Program-made: the position numbers and the translations under genes
Part shown: piece by piece, positions 34,900 to 47,613 of the stretch
Numbering within the stretch: the first letter of the stretch is position 1
Layout of the letters: every line of letters starts with the position of its first letter
Assembly (NCBI GenBank): GCA_015680685.1
Contig: MNCI01022131.1
Coordinates: 3,371 to 67,370, forward strand
Direction: 5' to 3'
Length of the DNA: 64,000 bases
From: Gnetum montanum
Lineage: Eukaryota > Streptophyta > Gnetopsida > Gnetales > Gnetaceae
Notes under the pieces: model-generated
Database searches by the model: none
What the model was told of the DNA's origin: nothing
What the model saw: the letters and a program-made list of their open reading frames with translations, nothing else

Positions 34900-36660
34900 T
34901 TTCATCATCAAAGCTGGTTTCCATAACTTCCTCTACTACTGCAGCTTTGCCCTTACCTCTTTGGTAGACACTTTCAACTTCTTTGCCCTTCTGTGGCTAT
35001 GATCACTATTTTACTCTTTGGATTTTTTAGCAATCTTCATAGAAATTTGAAATTTTTCATCCAAAGAGTCTCATAATTTATCAACCTTTTTCAAAATGTT
35101 AGAAATAGATTTTAGGATGGGCAAGGTTTTCCTATTCACCACTTCATCAAGTGGTGACTCCTCCTTGTCACAAAATCTAACCTCCCATTTTTTGATGGAA
35201 GGATCCCTATTATACTCTTCTACACTTCCTTTTTCATAGCTCATCTTCTTCTTTTGCTACTTGCTCAATTAGCCTTTGGATTTGATGAGCTCTCAGTTCA
35301 GATAGTCTTCCTTGGGCATACATCCCAAGAGTTCTTCTAGTTTCTACTCTGAGCCCATCTATAATGTGACAAAGTTGTTCCCTTTGAGAATAACCATGGC
35401 CAAGGCATCATTGTAAGAGTGAATAGTATCTACCATGGAAGCATCTAAGGGTTCATGTGTGTTCTATTTCCATCATTGCATTTGCCTTCTTGGATTAGAC
35501 ACTTTTGAGTATGTTTGATATTTGTCATTAAATAGCTCTAACATGGTATTCCATCTATGGATAGATTCTAGCTCCATGGACTAGTACTAGCTTCTAGCTT
35601 CCTCGATGAGTATCCTTGGGAAAAGCTTAAGTTTCTATCATTGATTCTCTATGTTCTGTTAGGCATAAGCATCATGGAAAGATTGTAGATGTGTTTGCCA
35701 ATCATAGTTGTATACCCCCTCAAAGATTGGGATATTGTTCATGTCTAAGTGCTTGATCTAACTATCTTTCATATGCCTAGTTCATATTTTAACTACCTTT
35801 GCAATGTTGAGCATACTTTGGGTTACTAATAGAGGTTCATCATCATCACTTATCAATGATGTCAATGATGTTTTCGGCCACCCCTTCGATCTTGGTGGCC
35901 TTCATGGTCATTATTGTCTCGTTGATCATCTTCATCATGATTATTTTGATGGAAACTTCTATGAGAACCATCAAATGAAGAGGAATGTTCAAAATTGGAT
36001 GAAGAAGATGAAGAGGAAGATGGACTACCACCACCACCATGATGTCCACCATCACTATTTTGCCTATTATGATCACCGTCCTTAGATTCCTTGCTATTTA
36101 GATGCTTGCCCAAGTCCCTACATTAGCTATAACTTTTTTTTGAACCTAGTTTATGAATAGTGGATCACAGGTTTAGGTTCACACCCTCATCACTAGTATT
36201 AGGGGATGGAGAATCTTCATGTTGAGAACCTTCAGTAGGAGGATCCTTATTGTCATCTTCATTTAGTAGAAATAAGGGATTAGTGTAATGTTTCCCCCTT
36301 GTAGCCTCATTGAGCTTCACTTGATGTTGATCTTCCTTGCATTATGTTTTAGTGGAATAGTAGTTTCAAGTGTCATATCCATCCACAACATATTCTTCAT
36401 GAAGATCTTAGATGTCCAAATTCTTAAGAGTTTTAAGTAGCATCCCTGGCATAGATTGATCAGGGGGCAAGATAATGTTGCCCTCCATATCACACCATGG
36501 TAGCTATTCATCCTAATGTAGGATGAAGGTGAATTTTGATACATACTCATTAGGATGAGCATATCCCACTTTACACTTTTGTTGGACTGGTGGTTTAACT
36601 TCTTCACACTTGTGAGAAGAAGAAGAAATTTTGCAAAACAAAATAAAATTATCAGTGTAC
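34900..36660 (-). pseudogene. gag of the complete family C element, start codon lost
   Basis: Where the plus relative has ATG TCT TCT TCT (47362), this copy has ATT TCT TCT TCT near 36632, so the start is gone. The N-terminal part shares KFTFILH and CDMEGNIILPPDQSMPGML with it. A His/Asp/Ser-rich linker (HHGGGGSPSSSSSSSS, 36113-35862) follows. The gag core near 35700-35300 has WQTHLQSFHDAYA, KLKLFPRILIEEARSWY and LELFNDKYQTYSKVSN. The core also matches gag of the element starting at 60643. Confidence 0.7.
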
Positions 36661-36766
36661 TTTTATAATTATATGTATAGTAGGAATGATATTAACCTTG
36701 AGGCTCATACAATGATATTAATGGTATTTACTTAAACCTAAATCATGCATGTTTCAACAAATAAAG

Positions 36767-36785
36767 TCCGCAGCAATGATGCTAA
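36767..36785 (-). promoter_or_regulatory. Primer-binding site, tRNA-Asp type
   Basis: Minus strand TTAGCATCATTGCTGCGGA directly after the LTR end; corresponding sites are TTGGTGCCATTGTTGGGGA (47206) and TTGGCACCATTACTGAGGA (61719). The three agree with a tRNA-Asp complement after C-to-T and G-to-A decay. Confidence 0.7.
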
Positions 36786-37629
36786 TGATGAGTAATGAAG
36801 TACCCCTACGCTGAACCATATGAATCACAAAGTGTTCACATGCGATTCAGTCGAATTACATGGGCTTTATCATTTTCAGTGCACTAATCTTTTAGGAAGT
36901 GAATCTTGCCTTAAGGTCAATCATTGTCTTCCCAATTACACTTGTGATGTACACTCGTATGGTTAAGTGTAATTAAGGCATTTGATTTTTATCATTTTGG
37001 AATTTTATGTTTTTGATGCTTAAAGAGAAATAAAGTAGTTAGAATAATTAATTTAATTTAACTAATATCTAACTAGTCCTAACATAAGCATCCATTATGT
37101 CTTGAACCCACGTATCTATTGCTAGGTGACCAAGCACTACACTACTACGCATACCAAGTAATAACACTATTGGGGTTACCAAGTGAATACATGTTATGTG
37201 TTTAATCTATCTTGCTTAATTTCTTCATTAATGTAATTACTAGAAACATTTAATAAATAATTGAAAACATTAAATGCATAAATAAAATATTTAATCTATC
37301 CAGAATGCTACAAGGTTTAGTAGAAAGCTCATCTTTATTGTCACATACACTATCATGCTCAGGTACAACAATGCTCGAATAAAGATCCATACACTCAATG
37401 GCTCCTACTATAGGAACTTGGGAGAAAAATTCTAACTTTCAATTGGAAAACCTACAATAGCTTCACTACAACTACAATATTTTATGCCATAAATGTGGTT
37501 GGTAGGCATGTATTTATATCCAAAAACTAACACTATGTCGATAGGGCCTTATCGATGCATGATAAGATGTGTCGACTAGGCCTCGTCGATGAGGCCTTGT
37601 CGATACAACAGATCAAATGTGACTCATCA
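36786..37629 (-). repeat. 5' LTR of the complete family C element
   Basis: 844 bp, minus strand TGATGAGTCACATTTG to CATTACTCATCA. TATA box TATAAATA at 37518-37511. Upstream are 14-nt phased units TCGACAAGGCCTCA, TCGACGAGGCCTAG, TCGAC..., then TCGATAAGGCCCTA, TCGACATAGTG, ending 23 bases before TATA. Confidence 0.85.
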
Positions 37630-37634
37630 CTTAT
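37630..37634 (+). repeat. Target-site duplication, right copy (cttat)
   Basis: Matches 24309-24313 exactly and abuts the LTR end. Confidence 0.85.
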
Positions 37635-38855
37635 TGAAATACATCTAATGATTTTAAATTAAATAATTAAACTTATACAAAATTTGATGATATGATATTT
37701 TCTACCACGCATGTAAGCATAGGTAAGCCCATAATTCCTATGCAAGAAGATGAGCATCCTAATCATTACACTACATCCTAGGTGTATTTAGGTATATTAT
37801 TTGCTTCTCACATATTACATATCCAATTCCAAGTTAAACAAAAATCTATTCAATATATTGGAAACATATAGAAGAAATTTAGAAGTTGTTCTTTCTTCTT
37901 AAATTAGAGATGATGCCCTTAAAAGTTAACACTAATTTTCTATTTATAGCCTATGGAAACACAAGATAAATGATAGTTTCAAGAGAGAGTTCTATAGCTT
38001 AATAAATGGAATATTAGATAGTACATTCTTTATTTTGATCCTAGGAATGTTTAAAAATAGGTGAAACAAGAAATATTTAAAAAATATTGGGCAAATATTG
38101 ATAAGAAATTTTTTTTCATTTGAATAGTATTAGGGAAGGCCTTAATTTAAAAACAAACTATTTATCTATCACTATTCATTATTATTTATGATGTATAATT
38201 TAATAAAGCACAAATGGGATCTTATCATGTAGGAGCTAAAATAAGTAGGTGATGCAAAATTCCTCAAGAAAAACAAATATGTTGATTATGTAATATAATA
38301 ACAATGAAAATGATCACATTTTCCTTTAATGTCCTACATTTGAGCACATTATACATAGATAGGATATTATAGTCACAAATTTGGTTGATTTAGTCTAAAT
38401 GTTACTAAAAATACTTGTAATTTTCCTAATGATGTTTCCAAAACTTAGAGCCTATATGTTTCTATTGTCTGGTAGATCTAGAAGGTTTATGAATGTAATG
38501 AAATTTCAATTTTAATTTCATCTCTATATGTTAAAAGTTAAGTAGATGGGGGATACTCTTATAATAGGTCATATCTACTTTGGTGAGTAGGTAAGGATTG
38601 TACTACCAACACTGAGTTTCCTTGTATTGAAATACATATATATATATATATTGTGAACTTGAAATTTCTATATGCACCTAGTTTTGTTGCAAGGAAACTC
38701 TTAAGGTAGTAAGCAAAAATGATAGTTAAGCTTGTTTCTTTTAAAGAAGCTTTTTACTATTAGTTATTGGTTTAAAGTTCTTTGTGTAATCATGGGTTCA
38801 AATTCTTTCAATCTCATCTATAAATATTTTTGTGATAGAGTACATATCTGTAACG
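37635..38855. other. Unassigned sequence with an AT microsatellite
   Basis: Nothing recognised except (at)n at 38633-38652. Confidence 0.4.
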
Positions 38856-39640
38856 ACGGAAAATGTTGGCAGCTGGAAAATACCAAACAAAATTCTGTGT
38901 ACACAGTTTTAACCACGGATCCGTGCAAGGGCTATGCTGGAAAAATGAATCCGCGGCGCCCTGAATGGTCTTGTTGATTAGATAGGGACTTACTAAATCC
39001 ATAAACCGATGAAGATTATGAATATTGCGTGGAACGATTTGATTGGACAAGTCACAAAAATGAGAGAAAAGCAATGTAGATGAGTTATAACGATGATAAC
39101 GCTAACACGATAAGAGGAGGCAGACAAGGGAGAAACACGTGGTTTCAAGATCTACGCTTTGACTTGAAGAATAAGTATTTTGGATACCACGTTACAGTGG
39201 GGAGACCCCGATTACTTGATGTGGAGCAAACACAAAATAACAAGAAAACTGTCCAAGTAGAAGTACAGAATGAAGTTCGATCTACCTCGTAGGCCAGAGA
39301 TGGGATGCAAGGAAGGTCAAGTACTAACATCTATCGATCAACTGTTTTTGATCAATAGAGCCTGCAAACCATGCAAGATGATCTCGCGATCTCTGATCTG
39401 CTCCTTTTTCTTTGGGTAGTCTCTACTCGGGAATGCCAGCGATCACCAATGGAGAAAGTTGTGTCTTCACCAACGGACCGATTTCTCCTGCTGCCAATGC
39501 TCAAGCGAAATGTACACTATCTCTACTAGAAGTTGATGCTGTCAAAAATTGCCAAAGTGTTGCTCTCTCTGCTTTTGTCTCTGTGTTGTTATTTTTTATC
39601 TTTGTCTGTCTGTCTGTCCTCCGTATGTTTCCGCTAACTG
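38814..39640 (-). other. Possible transcribed region below the minus-strand promoter
   Basis: Downstream of the TATA box at 39651-39644, the minus strand reads through an A/C/G-rich leader (CAACACAGAGACAAAAGC) with a (gaca)n run. Short frames follow, the longest clean one being 39074-38814 (86 codons, contains LINKTIQGAADSFFQH). CG dinucleotides are kept, unlike in the surrounding retroelements. I do not recognise a protein. It may be a first exon and intron of an unknown gene, an LTR body, or non-coding. Confidence 0.3.
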
Positions 39641-39643
39641 AAG

Positions 39644-39695
39644 TATTTATAGGTTTGATGACGTGTGGAGAAGGTTTGGCCGTGATGACACGTGT
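39644..39695 (-). promoter_or_regulatory. Promoter-like block: TATA box with two ACGT-core elements
   Basis: On the minus strand, ACACGTGT (39695-39688; reads ACGTGTC, the abscisic-acid-response type core) and CACACGTCATC (ACGT at 39664-39661) stand just upstream of TATAAATA (39651-39644). Spacing is compact, as in real plant promoters. Strand is inferred from the TATA context and the leader. Confidence 0.45.
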
Positions 39696-39749
39696 TTCAA
39701 ACCTTTCGAAATGTCGTTGACCTAACCATCTTTGTGTTGAACTTTGTGA

Positions 39750-40292
39750 TTACGCAGAATACGCTTATTTGCGTACTATGCGTGTGAATAACAAATGTGC
39801 GTCGGGCATGTCTCAGCTGACTTTGGGCTACATTACGCTCATTCGCGTTGCGTCGTGTGCAAGAGCGTAACAAAGCATGAAAACAATGGATTCAAGCTAT
39901 TTTACGCTTATTTAAGCCGTCGAGCGTAGTGAAGCGTAAACGATGATTAGCCTGGCGATACATTACGCTGAGATACGCTGCGTTGCGTAACGAGCATAAG
40001 ATGAGCTATCCGCACGCCAAGAGAAAAGAGTTGATCTGTTGTGCTTCCTTGAACTTTGCCTTTGACTTTTTCGAAGCTCATTACGCTATCGTGCGTGACA
40101 GAGCATAAACTCGGCCTTGGACAGAGCATAAACTTGGCCTTGGACAAAATACTTAGCAAAATATACGACAAGTCGCATATTACGCTGCTTAAGCCTCTCT
40201 AGATGCCGAAGTAAGTCACCTTCTTATACTAGACTATGTTGAACAGAATCACGCTAAGCGTCATTACGCTGCGTCGCATGATATAGCGTACA
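39750..40292. repeat. Cluster of ACGCT/AGCGT hairpin modules
   Basis: At least fifteen copies of ACGC/GCGT words in 540 bp, many as inverted pairs: TTACGCTC...GAGCGTAA (39833-39870), TTTACGCTT...AAGCGTAAA (39901-39940, nine-base arms), TTACGC...GCGTAA (39963-39990), ACGCT-a-AGCGT (40251-40261), TACGCT...AGCGTA (40265-40290). It lies directly upstream of the minus-strand promoter block. A 23-nt tandem duplication (agagcataaac...) is at 40097-40145. Confidence 0.65.
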
Positions 40293-40545
40293 AAGATAAA
40301 ACATAGTGATATTGGAAATCTGCAAAGGAAATTGAAGACTTGATGCTACGCGTCTCTTTGCCTTACTCTGCCTTGTTCTCCCTTCTGGAATCTGGACATG
40401 TATTCTTGCCTAATCGCGAATCTTTGCCTGAGGCTGACTCACAATTTTCACGATGTTTCAATATCATTTTACAAGTTATTTTTTATACAAATCATTCAAC
40501 ATATATCTTCTTAATGCCATTTAGATCTATGGAGCTAATCTAGAT

Positions 40546-42669
40546 GGTTTTATTTAAGCTTTACTAACTCCTAAAGAATATTTTTCATGTAACAACATTA
40601 TCCCAACATTTTTCAACATCCCAAGAAATTCCCTTAGATCCAATGGATCTAGGGTAGTAGACCTAGGGAATATGCCTCTAAATAAGCAAGAAATCCTAAG
40701 AAGGGAGTGAGTGGTGCAATAGATTCTTAACAAGAGAGAATACACCTCAAGGAGAACCTTTATACTTTAAACAAGGACTTAGAAAATAAGTATACAAAAG
40801 ACCCTATAGACATCATTGGTGGAAGGGAAGATAGGGTATCTACAAGGGGCACCTCACTCGCAAACCCCTATCATGATCTAGTGCAAAGTTTGACAAGGCA
40901 TGACACTATAACTATTCAATCTTGATTACCTACATATTTTTAACCACCATAGAATTAGGGCCATGTAGTTCTTCAAGTGAGGGTAGTGTGAAGAGCACTT
41001 AGAGGAGGATTCCATAGGAGGGAGTCTTACTATTAGCTTTGGTACTACCAAGCCAAGATGGGCTTTCTAACACTTAAGTGCCATTCAAGGGCATATCAAA
41101 GTGTTTAATGGTCCTCAAACCATGGGAAGAGACTAGAAGAACATCTATCCTGGGACCTCTTCCACAATCATCTCCCACACAAAAAGAAGCAACATCCTTA
41201 GAGTGGAGCCTAGGATAAGCTTTGAGAGTACACTTCAAGTATGGGTTTGAAGCTCTGTCAATTTTGGGGAGTTCATCAACTCAACTAATACTAGGTTTGG
41301 AAGGTACCAACCCCAACACCTAATGCATCCTTTCATCCAAGGCCTTGCATGAAATGAAAGGGGCACCTAGAGGAATCTAAAAAAATTTTCTACTTTATGA
41401 CAAGAGGGATAAGTCCAACCCAAAGGGCCAATGTCTCTAAGGCATACCCTAGATTTGTCCCATATCAAGTCTAGAGACTTATCTTTCTACATAGACCCAT
41501 CCCTATGTAAGAAGATGTACTCTTCTTCCACAAGTCCAACTGAGTTCCATCATGAATGGCTTCTTAGAACTTATTGATTCTTTCCTTTTTTATCAATTTT
41601 GAAGGCTCACTAGGACCACTTTCAACTCTGTTAATGGACTTGAAAAATCATATCCAAATGAGAGAACATGCTCCAAAAGAGTCATGTCTCCACAAGTAAG
41701 ACTGGTGGGAAGGGAGTTGAGTATGATCCCCCTCAGAAATAAGGTTTAGAGGCAAATCTCTTAAATATGACCTTACTATCCATAGATGCACCAGCACTAC
41801 AATCCATGTATTCATTAGCGAACATGATATTCCAAATTCACAACAAGGGAGAAGGTCCAAATTTTAGTTGGAAAACTTCTCGAAGATGCTATCATAACAT
41901 CCTAGCCCATTCTATCATTGACATCCTTTGAGTATGCCTAACATCGAGAATGCCTTCTTGAGTGCTTGAACAAGTGGAGGATTAGTTGGACATCCAACCT
42001 CAAGATAGTCCTCCATACACACATTTCATGTCAACTACTTTCACATGGTCCATTACAACCATTATGCCCTATTTTTGGGAAAGGATTAGTTGCCCTGACA
42101 TCTTATAGCCTATCCTTCCTACTTTGAGAGGTAGGACAAGCACTAATTTATGAACACTTAGTCTAGGAAAGCATGTAGAATCATCTCTAACGAATACTAT
42201 CATGAATTTTCTAGGGAACATCTAGGTTCCCAAAATCTGAATTTTCTTTCCATGTGAGGAATGACCACAACTTTGATCAACATATCTCATTATATTTTTT
42301 GAATTGAAAGGGAAGATCCTCATTGAGAGGTTCCTTTCATAGGTAGCATCAACAACCAAACTGCATCATAGCTAAGGTACATGAAAAAGTAGTCCACATA
42401 GCCAACACAACCATATTGTCCAACTACTATCAATTTAGGGAAGACATAGATTCATAGGTCTTACCCACATTTGATTTCATCTCAAGGCTCAAATAAAAAG
42501 CCAAAGAGTTCCCTCCCAAACTTTCATAGAGAGGAGTTTTGTTTCTCCATAGGAGGTCTGGGTTTTAATTTCATATGTCCTAGTCCATGTCATTTACAAC
42601 ATCTATGATGGATGAGGCTACACCACTACCTATTACCATTGGAGCTAATCAACAAACTCAAGAGTGATT
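40546..42669. other. Unassigned old sequence
   Basis: CG-poor and without supported frames; short minus frames (for example 41860-41648) have no neighbours in frame and no motif. Confidence 0.3.
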
Positions 42670-43134
42670 AAGAATAGTTTGCAACGGCAACGGCAACTCG
42701 ACCAGGCGCATCAACACAACACCCACCAGTGGCTCAGGGGGGGATGCTACCCGTATAGCATCCTTGGAATTAGCTGTGAGAGCTCCTAGGAGGAGCTTAG
42801 ATGGCACATCCNNNNNNNNNNNNNNNNNNNNNNNNNNNNNNNNNNNNNNNNNNNNNNNNNNNNNNNNNNNNNNNNNNNNNNNNNNNNNNNNNNNNNNNNN
42901 NNNNNNNNNNNNNNNNNNNNNNNNNNNNNNNNNNNNNNNNNNNNNNNNNNNNNNNNNNNNNNNNNNNNNNNNNNNNNNNNNNNNNNNNNNNNNNNNNNNN
43001 NNNNNNNNNNNNNNNNNNNNNNNNNNNNNNNNNNNNTCTTCGGGGTGGGCCACCCCCGCTTGTACTTGTATACCCATGTACCATTCTTTCAGTAATACAT
43101 TCCCGAACATTCTCTCAGAAAAAGAATAGTTTGC
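42670..43134 (+). mobile_element. Short retroposed insertion with 13-bp target duplication and assembly gap
   Basis: AAGAATAGTTTGC occurs at 42670-42682 and 43122-43134, exactly flanking a GC-richer insert (42683-43121, 439 bp as scaffolded, including 225 N). The insert starts AACGGCAACGGC and ends CTCTCAGAAAA, a short A run on the plus-strand 3' side. A long variable-length target duplication plus an A-ended 3' terminus fits a 5'-truncated LINE or a SINE. The gap prevents naming a family. Confidence 0.6.
42812..43036. other. Assembly gap (225 N)
   Basis: Run of N. Translations across it are meaningless. Confidence 0.98.
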
Positions 43135-46100
43135 CCATAGGAGGACTAGGTCCTCAAGATAGTTTGAAATTACAATGAATGAGCATTACCAAATTCAACC
43201 ACCAATTCAAAAAAACCCACAATTCATCCCCAAAGGATTTACAATAAGGAAGGTCTAATAGAGGACTTGAAATAAGGAAGTTCCTCTTATAGCCACATAT
43301 TTGAGAGAGTGTACATGAGATCACACCTTGCTTACAAGAAAAGATGTACATGCAACAAGACTTCTTCAACCACATGGTCTTACAAAGGAGATTTCATGAA
43401 TTCAAATGTGGTAATAATATCATATTTCTAAAAACTAGTTTAAAATATTTAGGCTCCTAGGACCACTACTTAGAATAAGTCCCAAACATCAACTACTTTT
43501 CAATCCCATCTAGAACAATAACTGTCTTGATACAACCCACATTGTTATGTTGGCAACTAAAGAAGGTTTACATTGGAATGGAAAATGGACCATGCCATAT
43601 GGTTACAGAATCAATATGAAATAGAGTGCACATTCATGCTATCCCATCATTGAGGTTGGGACATTGAAATAATCAATGATACACCAAATAGATGGGTTGA
43701 CACATCATAGACCACAAAAGAACCATAAGCCCCAAGTCATGAGAGCCCAAGCTCAAGTGTTTTTTAGCACATAGAGGTCCACCATGTAGGGCCTCTAAAA
43801 GAAATTAGTGATTTTCATAATTGTAACATCATTTGTTTAATAATGGACCACCATTCCAATGTTTACAAAAACTACCCCAAAGACAACATCCAACCATGGG
43901 AGAAAGAGTCTAGGTATTGATATCAAAAACTCATCTCTACCCTATAGTTGATCATGACAACATCACCTTTGATTTGAATATTTAGTGCAATTGCAATTTA
44001 CGTGGCCATCATGAACCAGCCACTATCAAGATCAAGTTTCATGAACCAATTTTTTTGAATTTTAGGCTACATTCCATCATCAATCACCTGTGAATAAGAT
44101 TTTTTTCAATCAAGGAATCCAAAAGGAAAAGTTCTACAACTTACCCTATCTCAAGAACAATCATAGAAGGACATATCTTCATGGCATGCTAAGATCACTA
44201 GAATACAAAGCATCGATTCAAGAGCACCATAGACAAGAACATGTCCTTGCCTCATTAAAACACTATTTACAAAATAGAATTTGTCATAGAGCTTTTAGAA
44301 GATCTCATATTGAGGGATAGAGACTGCTTTAAAAACATAGAGAAAAGATGCTTCAAGGATAAGCATAGGGAAATATCATACATCAAGTCTAGCCTTGTCA
44401 CAAGGTGTGGCATAGGCCTACAACAAGGGGACAACTAATCCACATAGGGAAACAACATCTAGCACTTCTATGTGCATGATCTGTTGAAGTTGAATACATC
44501 ATAACATTACAATATCACATACTCAAAGGTAGAAATAGGTTTGATAAGCATAATACATGACATTTAGGAATGCTACACAGGACAAGAATGCTATAGGACA
44601 AACTACTTAAGCCCATCCTAAGCTAAAGGGTGTAGACCACTAGGAGCAATACCAAAGCTACATCATGCTATTCTAAGAAAAACCTTACTCTATCTCTACA
44701 TGTACATGTATAACTGTATCACTAAACCCATTGCAAGATTATCATTAAATGCAAAAAAAGTAGGACAAAAATGCAACAATCAAATAACATAGAATTCCAT
44801 TGGAGAATCCATCACCAGCCATAGCGAGACCTCAAGACATTGGCCACTCCTAGGCCACTAATATCTAGCATGACCAAGGATATTATTTTATGCCATCTAC
44901 TAACCCAATATTTTTAGGATCTAGGATGGTACCACCATCCTTTGTTAGTACCTACCCATCACTCAAAGGCAAATAAATCATGGTATACTAGTTGCTCCAT
45001 CATAGCAAGGCTACTGTTAAATCCACAACCAAATGTTGGAGTTTTGAGACCATGTAACCAATTTGTGATGGTCTCAAGAGCACAAATCTTCCCCATAGAA
45101 ATAGTGCTCATAGAATCAATTGAGGTTAGCACTATTTTCATCTTTGTACCTATGCTACCTACAAGGTCAACAAAATAGCTTAGAAATAAAAGAGTTAGTA
45201 GGAACATGATTAGTAAATCAAGCTCATACACAACCATCAAGCATGATCACACAACAAAGAAATATTAATCTCACAACCATCATAGAGAGCAAGACCTCAG
45301 TAACACACATAGAGATCAATAATGCAAAACTTAATGGGTCAATTAGATACACTCACATAAAAGAATTTATCATGAGGCATACTAAGAGAAAGAATTGGAA
45401 CACTCTCAAAGTTTCATAAACTTACATACAACAAATGTTCCCAACCACTGACACTGGTTTCCACTAGGATCAAAATATCAATGAATTCACAAGAGGCATG
45501 GGCAAACATGAGGGACACCAAGGTCTAGCCAATAATAGGTCTCAAAAATGAAGATTCAATTCTCAATACAAAGAACAACATCAAAGAGGATGCATCCACA
45601 AGGAAAGACTCTCATCAAAAGAGATGAAGTATCAATAAAAATCATCAATAGGATGACCTACTCTAGAAGGTCTCCAAATCAAAATAATTTAAGAAATCTC
45701 ATTAACTAATGAAGTGATGCCACAAAACCCAAGTCAATACAACTAGCTCAAATGGAAAAATGTAGCACATAAAAGTCCAGCAACAAGGAAATCATACCCA
45801 AGCACAAGAGGTTATTAAAACAAGGACCACAAAAATTTGATCTTGTGGATGATACACATGTCCTCAAAATGCATCCTCAACAATTCCCAAAAATGGTCAT
45901 CACCTAGCATAGAGTACAAAGCCTTGCATTAACAAAGATAGATACAACAAGAGGGACATGTACATAAAACTTGAAATGAAGCCAAAGAAGATACTCTTAC
46001 ATAAGTAGAAAAACCTACAATCACAAACATAAGCGTACAAAGTCTACTAGCAATGGTCTTGATGCACCAAGAACAAGGCTCACTAAGAGCACATGTTTGA

Positions 46101-46362
46101 AAGTCCTACATCCTAAGGTACTTGAGAACCAACATGTTCCCAATTGTAATTCCCACACTTACGATATCTAAGGTAAGTTCAAGTGCAAGGATATTGCATC
46201 CTACACAATCCAATCAATGCCATCTTGATACATGTCATTTGGGTGGAGACCAAAGTAGAAATTACGTCTAATTCATCCTAGATGAACCACTAGAGACCAG
46301 AGATGAGTTCTCCTTAAGCAAAAATTTATAAGTTGCCAATAGAACTCTTCTCAACTTGATAG
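43135..46362. other. Unassigned old sequence
   Basis: Same character as 40546-42669, into which the short retroposon was inserted. A 93-codon minus frame (45240-44959) with a hydrophobic start (LLIMFLLTLLFLSYFVDL) is the longest; it has no recognisable domain and no continuation. Confidence 0.3.
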
Positions 46363-46367
46363 AAGTT

Positions 46368-47205
46368 TGATGAGTCATCATTGGTTGGCTATGTTGACAA
46401 GGCCTCGTTGACATAGTTTCTATTCATCGTTTATAAATACATGCATATCAACTGTATTTATGCCAATCTAGATTTAAGTAGTTGTGAAGCTCTTGCATTT
46501 TTTTCATTTGAAAGTTAAAATTTTTTTCCCTTGAGTGCTTGTACCAAGAGTCATTGAGTGTATGGATCTTTATTCGAGCATTATTGTACCTAAGCATGAT
46601 AATGTATGCGGTAATAAAGACAAGATTTCTGATAAACCTTACAACACTTTGGATAGATTAGATATTTTATTTATGCATTTACTCTTTCTAGTTATTTATT
46701 AAATGTTTTTAATTAATTATAAATTATTTTCCAGTTACTATGTTAGATAAGCAATTAAGCTAGATAGATTACACACATAAGTATGGCCACATTGAGCATA
46801 ACACATATTCACTTGGTAATCCCAACAACATTATTGCTTGATATGCCTAATAGCATAGTGTTTGTGTCACCCAACAGTGGATACATGGGTTTAGGATGTG
46901 TACAGAAAGTGGGAACAAATACTTGTGTTAGGATTAGTTAAATGATTAGTTAATTTAGATTAGTTAATTAAATCCCTTTTTATCTACATTTCGAGAACCT
47001 AACTATAAAATATAAAAATGACATAAATAGAATGTCTCAGTTACACTTAAGTGTAATTGGGAAGACAATGATTGACCTTAAGGCTAGATTCACTTCCTAA
47101 AGGCCTAGTGCACTAGAAATAATGAAGTCCACAAAATTCAACTGGATCATGAGTGAACGCTTGTGATTCATATGGTTGGGCATAGGGTTACCTTGCCACT
47201 CATCA
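46368..47205 (+). repeat. 5' LTR of the deleted family C element
   Basis: 838 bp from TGATGAGTCATCATTGG to CTTGCCACTCATCA. It has only one clear 14-nt unit (TTGACAAGGCCTCG, TTGACATAG) before TATAAATA at 46432-46439. Confidence 0.85.
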
Positions 47206-47224
47206 TTGGTGCCATTGTTGGGGA
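47206..47224 (+). promoter_or_regulatory. Primer-binding site, tRNA-Asp type
   Basis: TTGGTGCCATTGTTGGGGA directly after the LTR; the least decayed of the three family C sites. Confidence 0.8.
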
Positions 47225-47361
47225 CTTTATTTGTGGAAAATGTGTTATTTAGGTCTAAGTGAATGTCACTAATATCATTGTATGAACCTAAAGGTCAATA
47301 CCATTCCCACTATACATAAAAATTATAAAAGCACATTGAAAATTTCATTTTGTATTGCAAA

Positions 47362-47613
47362 ATGTCTTCTTCTTCTCGTAAACGCAAAGATACTAAACCA
47401 CCAATCTCACAAGAATGTAAGGTGGTATACACTCATATAGATGATTTTGTGCCAAATTTTACCTTCATCTTACATCAAGATGAACAAATGCAATGGCGTG
47501 ATATGGAGGGCAACATTGTCTTGTCCCTCGATAGATCTATGCCTAGAATGCTATTTAAAACCCTTAATAAGTTGGGCATAGCAAAGTCCCTGTGGGACTT
47601 TTGGATACTATAA
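47362..47613 (+). pseudogene. gag N-terminus of the deleted element
   Basis: Begins MSSSSRKRKDTKPPISQEC and continues VPNFTFILHQDEQMQWRDME and GNIVLSLDRSMPRMLF, collinear with 36632-36430. It runs into the deletion junction near 47580; the last residues (AKSLWDFWIL) already derive from reverse transcriptase, out of its normal frame. The ATG at 47362 is preferred because the complete copy has ATT at the matching place. Confidence 0.7.

Larger units (their letters stand above)
24314..37629 (-). mobile_element. Complete Ty3/gypsy element with a third ORF (family C)
   Basis: 13,316 bp bounded by cttat duplications, LTRs 844 and 892 bp, with ends TGATGAGT...ACTCATCA. Order on the minus strand: 5' LTR, tRNA-Asp-type primer site, gag, protease, reverse transcriptase, RNase H, integrase, a 2.2-kb spacer, a third ORF of about 2.9 kb, a short polypurine tract, 3' LTR. 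Relatives start at 46368 and 60643. Many stops and a lost gag start codon show it is no longer coding-competent, but its structure is complete. Integrase and gag are Athila/Tat-like. Confidence 0.85.

Noticed and set aside
35804-36085. His/Asp-rich plus frame of 93 codons
   Set aside because: It is the antisense of the Ser/His/Asp-rich gag linker on the minus strand.
38732-38977. 81-codon plus frame ending RRPEWSC
   Set aside because: It overlaps the likely minus-strand transcribed region, crosses from AT-rich into CpG-rich sequence and shows no motif.
42658-43178. Four open frames of 95-150 codons
   Set aside because: They run through 225 unknown bases, so their openness is meaningless.
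44959-45240. Possible membrane protein on the minus strand
   Set aside because: Only a hydrophobic first third; no continuation, no relatives seen, in old CG-poor DNA.
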